A stretch of DNA of 64,000 bases, from assembly GCF_000619885.1 (NCBI RefSeq), contig NZ_KK211039.1, forward strand, positions 461,589 through 525,588, given 5' to 3'. Source of the DNA: Balneatrix alpica DSM 16621 (GTDB lineage Bacteria > Pseudomonadota > Gammaproteobacteria > Pseudomonadales > Balneatricaceae). Shown in pieces: positions 57,550-64,000 of this stretch; position 1 is the first letter of the stretch; each line of letters opens with the position of its first letter. The notes beneath the pieces were generated by a model. The model ran no database searches and had not been told where the DNA came from. It saw only the letters and a list, made by a program, of their open reading frames with translations. The translations under genes and the position numbers were made by a program.

Positions 57550-58218
57550 TTATCCATTAGCAGGTAAAGGATGAGGGACTATATCGCCCTCTGCATCTAA
57601 TTCTGGATAGGGCAAACCCATTTTTTTATAAGAAGCGGCCACTCTAGGATGCGCCCATTCAAAAAACAACCGCTCAAACTCAGAATCAGATAAGCGCATT
57701 TGTTCATATAAACCATTACGCCAACGCTGGGTTTGCGCTTCCTGCAAAATAATTCCTGCCGCTACAGACACATTAAGGGAAGAAACCATTCCCATCATGG
57801 GTACAACCAAATGCGCATCGGCCTGCTCTGCAGCCCAGTCACTTACTCCCATTCTTTCTGCTCCCAACAGCAGAGCCGTTGGCTGACAAAAATCCCACTC
57901 CCGGTAATCCTGAGCGCGCTCTGACCAATGCGCCGCCACGACAGCAAACCCTTGTTCTTTGAGATGTTGCACGCCATGCTCCACCGATTCATGCATCTGC
58001 ACCTCTACCCATTGCTGGCTGCCCTTGGCCGTACCATTAAAGGGTCGATAACTTTTCTGAGGCTGTACTGCATGCATACGGCCTATTCCTACTGCATCGC
58101 AGGTCCTAACCAATGCCGCTATATTACGTGGTTTATGTACCTGATCAGTGAGTAACGTTAAGTCTGGCTGGCGCCTGGCCAATACAGTCTTTATTTTGGC
58201 CATACGTTCAGGAGTCAT
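57550..58218 (-). CDS. trmH: tRNA (guanosine-18-2'-O)-methyltransferase TrmH
   Basis: SPOUT-fold enzyme making Gm18 in tRNA. The 222-residue protein has the N-terminal KIKTVLARRQPDL, the NIAALVRTCDAVG motif 1, LLLGAERMGVS motif 2 and SLNVSVAAGIIL motif 3. Length agrees with E. coli TrmH. It is 8 bp downstream of an EamA gene on the same strand. Confidence 0.95.
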   Translation of the reverse strand: MTPERMAKIKTVLARRQPDLTLLTDQVHKPRNIAALVRTCDAVGIGRMHAVQPQKSYRPFNGTAKGSQQWVEVQMHESVEHGVQHLKEQGFAVVAAHWSERAQDYREWDFCQPTALLLGAERMGVSDWAAEQADAHLVVPMMGMVSSLNVSVAAGIILQEAQTQRWRNGLYEQMRLSDSEFERLFFEWAHPRVAASYKKMGLPYPELDAEGDIVPHPLPANG

Positions 58219-58225
58219 AGAAAAG

Positions 58226-59140
58226 CTATACCTTTATCAATATTTGATGCCATTTTAGCCTTGGCATCTGACTAATAAATAATCCAGTCAAAACCACTAC
58301 ACAGGCGAGTATCTGAACCAAGCTCAAACGCTCTCCCAATAACACCCAAGCCATTACCAGAGTTAATACTGGAATCAAATTAATAAAAGCACTGGCTTGA
58401 GATGCAGGCACCTGACTTACGGCAAAATTATACAAGCCATACGCACCTAAAGTGACTGCGATGCCTAGATACACCACTGCCATACTGGGCAAAAGTGGTA
58501 AGTTGGTCGGTAAAGGGGTCGCTTGCCAAAGCGCTAAAGGCATAAAAAATAGACTCCCTACCAGTACCTGCAAGGCAGTTAAACTCCAGGGCGAGTAACG
58601 CTGGGTGAGGTATTTTAACAGCAGCGTATACGTCGCCGCGCACACCATGGCCATCAATTCCAAAAAATTACCCCAAGCAGGATGGGGAGCATACTCGTCG
58701 CCTTGCCCCGATATCAAACTAAGCCAAACCACACCCAACATCGCCACAGCAAAGCCAACATAGGCTTGTCTCCTTATCTGCTCACGCAAGACGAATGCAG
58801 CCCCTACCGCCACTAACAAAGGTAGCAATGCCGTAATCATACCCGCTTGCGCAGCCGTCGTATTTTTAAGGGCAGTCGCCTCAAACAAAAAATAAAAGCA
58901 GGGCTCACAGGCACTCATACCCAATAGATAAAGCCAGTCACCGGATTGGTACTGTACTTGTCGTACTAACCAAGGCAGAAATGGCAAAATACAGAGTGCA
59001 GCCACTAACATCCTGCCCCAAATCACCCAATAGGGATCAAAACGTTGAAAAGCATATTTCAAAGCAATGAAGGAGCTGGCCCAAAGAATCATTGCCACCA
59101 GCAAAGCTAGCAACGACCATGACGAAAGACGTGTATTCAC
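58226..59140 (-). CDS. EamA (DMT) family transporter
   Basis: A 304-residue inner-membrane protein with ten hydrophobic segments in two EamA repeats (each about 130 residues), as in metabolite exporters of the DMT superfamily. The substrate is not predictable. It starts with GTG at 59140. Divergent from prephenate dehydratase, with 183 bp between, and followed closely by trmH. Confidence 0.88.
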   Translation of the reverse strand: MNTRLSSWSLLALLVAMILWASSFIALKYAFQRFDPYWVIWGRMLVAALCILPFLPWLVRQVQYQSGDWLYLLGMSACEPCFYFLFEATALKNTTAAQAGMITALLPLLVAVGAAFVLREQIRRQAYVGFAVAMLGVVWLSLISGQGDEYAPHPAWGNFLELMAMVCAATYTLLLKYLTQRYSPWSLTALQVLVGSLFFMPLALWQATPLPTNLPLLPSMAVVYLGIAVTLGAYGLYNFAVSQVPASQASAFINLIPVLTLVMAWVLLGERLSLVQILACVVVLTGLFISQMPRLKWHQILIKV

Positions 59141-59323
59141 TAATTTAGTGTCCTGCAGTTAGCCGCATAGATCCTTACAACTGAATAACCTACCCCAATA
59201 CGCCTTTCCGTCCAGTCTCTGCTATGATGCAAAACCCGAGCAGCCTTTGGCGGCGGGCAGTATGCCACAGCCTGTCGTGCCTTGCTGCGTAAAAAGTCTT
59301 TTTGCCAAGGTTTGGTGCGTGTT

Positions 59324-60184
59324 ATGTCGACTCCCTCTGTCATTGCTTATCAGGGCCATGAAGGTGCTTATTCCCACTTAGCTTGCCGCCAAGTGTTTCC
59401 CGATATGCCTGCACTAGCCTGCTCCTCTTTTGTCGCAGCCATGGAAAAAGTCGAAAACAGTGAAGCGGCATTAGCCATGATTCCGCTGGAAAACTCTACA
59501 GCTGGTCGCGTGGAAGAGATTTACCGACAAATGCCCCGTACCTCTTTACATATTGTCGGTGAACATTTTGAGCCGGTTAATCACTGTTTATTAGTACGAC
59601 CAGGTACGCAGCTGACTGACCTCAAATTTGTCTGCTCTCACCCACAAGCACTCGCCCAATGTGACCAGCATATTAAAGCCTTAGGGTTGGCGAGCATTGC
59701 TAAGCTGGATACTGCTGGTGCGGCATTGGAGGTCAGCCAACGCACTGATCATCAGCATGCGGCAATTGCTTCACGTCTGGCAGCCGAGCTCTATGGACTC
59801 GAGATCCTGCAGGAAAATTTTCAGGATATGCAGGGCAATACCACACGCTTTTTGATTCTTTCCAAAGATAATCACACTCCCACCTTCGACCCTAGCAAAG
59901 CGTATATCACCTCCATTTTATTTACCGTACGCAATATCCCTGCAGCGCTCTACAAGGCATTAGGCGGCTTTGCTACTAATGGGGTTAACCTGATCAAATT
60001 AGAAAGCTACATGACTGGCGGCACACTCAATGTGAGCCAATTCCATATTGATATCGCCGCCCACACCGAAGAACACAACATGCAGCTTGCCCTACAAGAA
60101 CTCGGTTTCTTTGCCAAAGACATGCGAATTCTGGGCTGCTACGAAGCCCATGCTTACCGGCGCTTACATGCCCTAGTGGACTAA
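59324..60184 (+). CDS. pheA: Monofunctional prephenate dehydratase
   Basis: Converts prephenate to phenylpyruvate in phenylalanine synthesis. The 286-residue protein has no chorismate mutase domain. It shows YQGHEGAYSH, IPLENSTAGRV, the catalytic GNTTRFLIL and an ACT domain with ESYMTGG for Phe feedback. ATG 59324 is used; the frame upstream has an unlikely sequence. The leader holds no Phe-rich peptide. Convergent with the L,D-transpeptidase gene, 2 bp apart. Confidence 0.92.
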   Translation: MSTPSVIAYQGHEGAYSHLACRQVFPDMPALACSSFVAAMEKVENSEAALAMIPLENSTAGRVEEIYRQMPRTSLHIVGEHFEPVNHCLLVRPGTQLTDLKFVCSHPQALAQCDQHIKALGLASIAKLDTAGAALEVSQRTDHQHAAIASRLAAELYGLEILQENFQDMQGNTTRFLILSKDNHTPTFDPSKAYITSILFTVRNIPAALYKALGGFATNGVNLIKLESYMTGGTLNVSQFHIDIAAHTEEHNMQLALQELGFFAKDMRILGCYEAHAYRRLHALVD

Positions 60185-60186
60185 CG

Positions 60187-60669
60187 CTACTCCCGAATCA
60201 GTACTGGCGTGCCTACTTCAACCAGCTCAAAAAGGCGCATAACATCGGCATTCCGCAAACGGATACAGCCATGGGACAGAGGGACACCCATGGGTTCTGT
60301 ATCCGGCGTTCCATGAATGTATATATAGCGGCGCATGGTATCCACTTGTCCAAGCCGGTTAATACCGGGTTCTGCACCACACAACCAAAGGATGCGGGTT
60401 AGTATCCAGTCCCGCTGCGGCTGTGCAGCGGCTAATTGCGGGGAATAGATTTCCCCTGTTGGGCGTCGCCCCACCAAGACGGCATTTTCTGCCAAACCTG
60501 CACCAATTTTAGCCCGAATCCAGTGCCGCCCCCGCGGGGTACAGCCACTGCCATAACACTCCCCCGCCCCCTTAACTGCAGTTGAACAAGGCACAACCCA
60601 AGGTTGCGCTAATCCCAATAGCGATAACTGCTGTGATGCAATACTGACTTCTATACGCAGGCTAGACAT
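60187..60669 (-). CDS. L,D-transpeptidase (YkuD) without signal peptide
   Basis: A 160-residue YkuD-domain protein. The catalytic motif HGTPD followed by SHGCIRLRN holds the nucleophilic Cys. The N-terminus (MSSLRIEVSIASQQLSLL) has no signal peptide or membrane helix, so it either stays in the cytoplasm or is exported otherwise. A GSGCTPRGRHWIRAKIGAG region is typical of a short Pseudomonas-type subgroup. The ATG overlaps the stop of the upstream kinase gene. Confidence 0.88.
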   Translation of the reverse strand: MSSLRIEVSIASQQLSLLGLAQPWVVPCSTAVKGAGECYGSGCTPRGRHWIRAKIGAGLAENAVLVGRRPTGEIYSPQLAAAQPQRDWILTRILWLCGAEPGINRLGQVDTMRRYIYIHGTPDTEPMGVPLSHGCIRLRNADVMRLFELVEVGTPVLIRE

Positions 60670-63652
60670 GCTCTGCCTCTAGGTGTTGATAAAGCATCTG
60701 TTTTAGCTGCTCAAACTTAACAGGCTTGGCCAAGAAATCGTCCATACCTTGCTCTAAGCACATCACCTTATCCTCATGTGAGGTGTTGGCCGTCAAAGCG
60801 ATAATACGTATCGATGGTTTATGACGCTCCCGCTCCAACTGGCGAATTCGTCTGGTTGCTTCCAGCCCATCCATAACCGGCATACGCCAGTCCATCAGAA
60901 TCAAGTCAAACTGCCCTTGCAACCACATGTCAATTACTTCCTCGCCATTGGCTGCTATCTGTACTTCCAGCCCCATCCTCTCCAACATATGGGCTATCAC
61001 GGTTTGATTAACCCCATTATCTTCCGCCACCAAGATACGGTATGCCCGACTAAAGGCATCCACCTGAGGCATCAAGGGCTGTTCACTATGCTCTAGCTGT
61101 AAGGGGAGAGGTAATTCAAACCAAAATGTGCTGCCACGCCCAAGAGCGCTTTCCACATCGATATAGCCCCCCATGCGCTCTACTAGCTTGCGACAAATAG
61201 CTAGCCCCAAACCTGTCCCACCATAGCGACGTGTGGAGGAGCTATCGGCCTGGCTAAACCGCTCAAATAACTGCGGCAGAAAGTTCGCTTCAATACCCTG
61301 TCCGGTATCCTCTACAGTAAAACGATACCAGGCTACCTGGCCGAGCTTGCGCACCCGTTCGACATACAAATAAATATGCCCTCGGTCGGTAAATTTGACC
61401 GCATTACCCAGCAAATTAACCAATATCTGCCGACAGCGTTGTAGATCGCCTATAACCCAGTCCTGGGCAGTCTCCTCATAGTCCAATACCAACTGCAGCC
61501 CTTTATCCTGTACCTGCTTACTCACTACCTGTACAGATGCCTGCACCAACTCACCCAGACCAAAGGGTTCATGTACCAGCCTGAGCTTACCAGCCTCTAG
61601 CTTACTGAAATCTAAAACATCATTGACGATGGCAAGCAGCAATTCACCGGATGACTGAATAATCTGCACTAACTGGCGATCATCCTCACTCAGTTCAGGG
61701 GACTCAGTTAGAATATCAGCAACACCAATAATGCCATTCATCGGCGTACGGATTTCATGACTCATACTGGCCAAAAACTCTGACTTGGCCTGCGTTGCCT
61801 GCTCTGCCTCCTCAACTGCTTGCAATAACTTATTCTGCGCCAGCTTAGTTTGACTAATATCTTTCAAAACGATAAGCGCCCCCATGTGTACCCCTTCGTT
61901 GTCATACAGAGGCTTGGCGTTAATCGTCAGGTAGTAGGTTTGGTCATCCCGCTCAAACAGATACTCCTGATCCCAGAGCACCTTCTCTTCCAGCGCAATA
62001 TTCAGCGGCTCACGGGTTTCCTGACTGGTGATCCCCATTGGCTGAAAGCGCCCCAATGGCCAATCACGTAAATGCTCTGCATCAGGCTCAATCCCTAGCA
62101 AGCGGTACACGTGCATATTGGCCTGCAAAATAGTGCGCGACAGATCTAACACCAACACCCCATCATTGAGGTTATCCATGATGTTACGCAGCAAACGGTT
62201 GTGATTGGTAATTTCAGATTCTTGCCGCACTAATAAAGAAATATCATTAAAAACAGCCACATAGTGCTGAACGTCATTCTGGTCATTGCGAACTTCACAG
62301 ATGGATAACCACTCCGGGAATACCCGTCCGTCTTTACGCTTGTTCCAAATCTGCCCCTGCCAACGACCACTACTATGCAGCTCATCCCACATCCGCTGAT
62401 AAAACAGTGGACCGTGTACCCCCGAACTTAACTTGCCAGGATACTGCCCTTCAATTTCCTCAGCGCTATAACCAGTAATGGTGGTGAAGGCTCGGTTTAC
62501 CGCCAGGATTTTATTTTGCGCATCGGTAATCATGATGCCTTCCTGAGTGTTCTCGAACACCTTCGCCGTTAACAACAGGCGTTGGCGAATATCATGCTCC
62601 TCCGTGATATCACGACAGGAAAACATGCCTGCTTCAAACTCAGAAGGATGGGAGAAGGGGGTATAGTGCAACTCGACTAAACGACGCCTACCCGCTCCCA
62701 CATGGAGGCTAAGACAGGCATAACTGAATGATCGATGCTGCTGAATATCTTGCAGCATCTGACGCTGAAAGAGGCCGACATCATAAAAAGGCTTATCAAA
62801 GTTAATAAACCACTGCACCACTCCCTGACCTTTGAGCAGTTGGCGATCTTCTACTCCGATCAACTCCAAAGCAATATCATTACAACGCCGAAAGCTACCC
62901 TGCGCATCAATGATAATTAAGCCTTCTCGTGAAGCATCAAAGAACTCCCGCACCCGCACATAGTAGCGATGGTAATTGCGCAAAAAGCGTTCAAGTTCAA
63001 AACCTGAAAAGGTATAGGTAGCATCTGGCCGCCAGCTATGAATCTCACCACGTTTCCAATAACGATAGAGTCCAAGGGTTTTGCGATGCAAACGTCGCTG
63101 CAGCGCTCGCCAACTGTGTAACAACCAGGGAATGCAGACCACGCCTAACACAATGATCAGCACAACAGCCGATAACATCATGCTCTCTTGGAACAGAAAA
63201 GGTTGCAGCTCAATCCCTAGATTGAGCAAGATTTGCCCTTGTCCCGGTGGTAAAGCAGGCATAGTTAAGATGGCCCACATCACACGACCATCAGCACTAG
63301 TACGCAAATGCTGATCAGCACTTAAATAAGGCGTTTCTTTTTGCGCGCCAATACTCAGTAACTCACGCCCAAAAGGGTTAATAATCGATAGCGAGTGAAT
63401 GAGTCCACCATGACTACTCAGGTAAGGCTCAAGGGATAAGCGCAAAGGTTCCAACTGCAAAGGGGCCAGATACGGCCTCACCAAACCCGGTAGCGTTTGT
63501 TCAAGCATATGCAGCTGGCGCTCTACCACCAGCTGACGAGATTGCACCATCGCAGTCATATGCCAGCCCAACTGTGCACTAAGCAACAGCAGGGTCAGCA
63601 ACCAGCTGCCAACCAACCACTTCTCTACCAGGGTTAACCGCCACTTCGGCAT
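60662..63652 (-). CDS. Hybrid sensor histidine kinase with PAS domains and receiver
   Basis: A 996-residue inner-membrane kinase. TM1 is about 10-35; a periplasmic sensor region of about 120 residues lies between it and TM2 (about 155-178). Three PAS-like domains follow (about 230-350, 358-480, 482-605), with ITGYSAEEIEG in the second. HisKA has H632 in SMSHEIRTPMNG; the ATPase domain shows GDLQRCRQILVNLLGNAVKF and STRRYGGTGLGLAI; the receiver has phosphoacceptor D921 in LILMDWRMPVMDG. No HPt domain is seen, so the phosphorelay partner is elsewhere. Coupled to the L,D-transpeptidase gene by an 8-bp overlap. Confidence 0.93.
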   Translation of the reverse strand: MPKWRLTLVEKWLVGSWLLTLLLLSAQLGWHMTAMVQSRQLVVERQLHMLEQTLPGLVRPYLAPLQLEPLRLSLEPYLSSHGGLIHSLSIINPFGRELLSIGAQKETPYLSADQHLRTSADGRVMWAILTMPALPPGQGQILLNLGIELQPFLFQESMMLSAVVLIIVLGVVCIPWLLHSWRALQRRLHRKTLGLYRYWKRGEIHSWRPDATYTFSGFELERFLRNYHRYYVRVREFFDASREGLIIIDAQGSFRRCNDIALELIGVEDRQLLKGQGVVQWFINFDKPFYDVGLFQRQMLQDIQQHRSFSYACLSLHVGAGRRRLVELHYTPFSHPSEFEAGMFSCRDITEEHDIRQRLLLTAKVFENTQEGIMITDAQNKILAVNRAFTTITGYSAEEIEGQYPGKLSSGVHGPLFYQRMWDELHSSGRWQGQIWNKRKDGRVFPEWLSICEVRNDQNDVQHYVAVFNDISLLVRQESEITNHNRLLRNIMDNLNDGVLVLDLSRTILQANMHVYRLLGIEPDAEHLRDWPLGRFQPMGITSQETREPLNIALEEKVLWDQEYLFERDDQTYYLTINAKPLYDNEGVHMGALIVLKDISQTKLAQNKLLQAVEEAEQATQAKSEFLASMSHEIRTPMNGIIGVADILTESPELSEDDRQLVQIIQSSGELLLAIVNDVLDFSKLEAGKLRLVHEPFGLGELVQASVQVVSKQVQDKGLQLVLDYEETAQDWVIGDLQRCRQILVNLLGNAVKFTDRGHIYLYVERVRKLGQVAWYRFTVEDTGQGIEANFLPQLFERFSQADSSSTRRYGGTGLGLAICRKLVERMGGYIDVESALGRGSTFWFELPLPLQLEHSEQPLMPQVDAFSRAYRILVAEDNGVNQTVIAHMLERMGLEVQIAANGEEVIDMWLQGQFDLILMDWRMPVMDGLEATRRIRQLERERHKPSIRIIALTANTSHEDKVMCLEQGMDDFLAKPVKFEQLKQMLYQHLEAEHV

Positions 63653-63747
63653 AACACCCGCACCCTTGTATCTTGGTATGACGAGGCCGCAGCCCTGCGC
63701 CCACCCTGGCTAACTAATAGAGACTACCCACACTGCACACAAGCGTA

Positions 63748-64000
63748 TTAATGAGATACACGCCCAATCCGCGTCCACTGTCCCCATTTACGCTCTACTG
63801 CATCTAATACCGCGGTGGCAGCCACTCCCAACTTATCCTGCCAATTGCGCGGCTGCTGATAACGTACCCAGTAAACCTGAGCGTGTTGGCAAGATTGCTG
63901 TACCCACTGGTCACTGGTCATCAGCTGGTCCACCAAATTTAGCGACAAGGCTTGGCTGCCATACCACACCTCACCAGTTGCCACTTTCTCAATTTCCAAC
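63748..64000 (-). CDS. sohB: SohB-like inner-membrane peptidase, C-terminal end (partial)
   Basis: The last 83 codons of a protein whose start is beyond the window. The segment IEKVATGEVWYGSQALSL with LVDQLMTSDQ matches the S49 peptidase end of SohB by recall (VATG and LVD motifs); the final basic tail (RKWGQW) fits too. The upstream catalytic Ser and Lys are outside the window. It lies about 95 bp upstream of the kinase gene on the same strand. Confidence 0.8.
   Translation of the reverse strand, partial: LEIEKVATGEVWYGSQALSLNLVDQLMTSDQWVQQSCQHAQVYWVRYQQPRNWQDKLGVAATAVLDAVERKWGQWTRIGRVSH

Overview
The window is a chromosomal segment of a gammaproteobacterium, roughly half G+C by eye. Gene order resembles Pseudomonas and its relatives in several blocks: the ccoQP/ccoGHIS-hemN-fnr-apt block, a long GAPDH divergent from mfd, hpt divergent from upp-uraA, and gltA divergent from sdhCDAB-sucAB-lpd-sucCD. 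The PanP-type aspartate decarboxylase and the YlqF/YihI-like pair point to a marine-type relative (Oceanospirillales or Pseudomonadales sensu lato) rather than Pseudomonas itself; that placement is inference. I see no rRNA, tRNA, CRISPR array, insertion sequence, prophage or plasmid gene. Almost everything is vertically inherited core genome, densely packed, with short intergenic spacers and many UUCG/GAAA-type terminator hairpins.

Region 1 (1-9410): end of the cbb3 cytochrome oxidase operon (ccoQ', ccoP) and its maturation operon ccoG-ccoH-ccoI-ccoS plus a TauE/SafE-like membrane protein; then hemN behind a near-consensus FNR/ANR box at about -41.5, the O2 sensor fnr/anr, and apt. This is a microaerobic respiration module with its own regulator. 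Region 2 (9430-17710): a CidA/LrgA-LrgB pair divergent from a BigR/SqrR-like ArsR regulator with two cysteines, a Pat-type protein acetyltransferase, a small HD-GYP protein, htpG, a DUF599 membrane protein and an unknown protein.

Region 3 (17800-30900): the TCA-cycle supercluster on the minus strand (sdhCDAB-sucAB-lpd-sucCD), divergent from gltA, with a clear sigma70-type promoter for each side. Region 4 (30990-41272): ttcA, purEK, a YitT-family membrane protein, panP, yqaA-recQ, a YecA-family protein, and a ylqF GTPase gene overlapping a YihI-like gene. Region 5 (41480-46672): a GcvR-like ACT protein, a DUF4392 protein, an uncharacterised coiled-coil/membrane two-gene unit, rlmG, a small RHH-like protein and a GAF-GGDEF diguanylate cyclase.

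Region 6 (46756-64000): GAPDH/mfd, prpE with two near-identical palindromic boxes upstream, uraA-upp divergent from hpt, a small OmpA-domain outer-membrane protein, trmH, an EamA transporter divergent from prephenate dehydratase, an L,D-transpeptidase without signal peptide translationally coupled to a large hybrid histidine kinase, and the 3' end of sohB. I did not find a clearly new multi-gene system. The best leads are the coiled-coil/TM gene pair, the kinase/L,D-transpeptidase coupling, the persulfide-sensor/LrgAB locus, and a palindromic motif shared by the prpE and gltA-sdh control regions.
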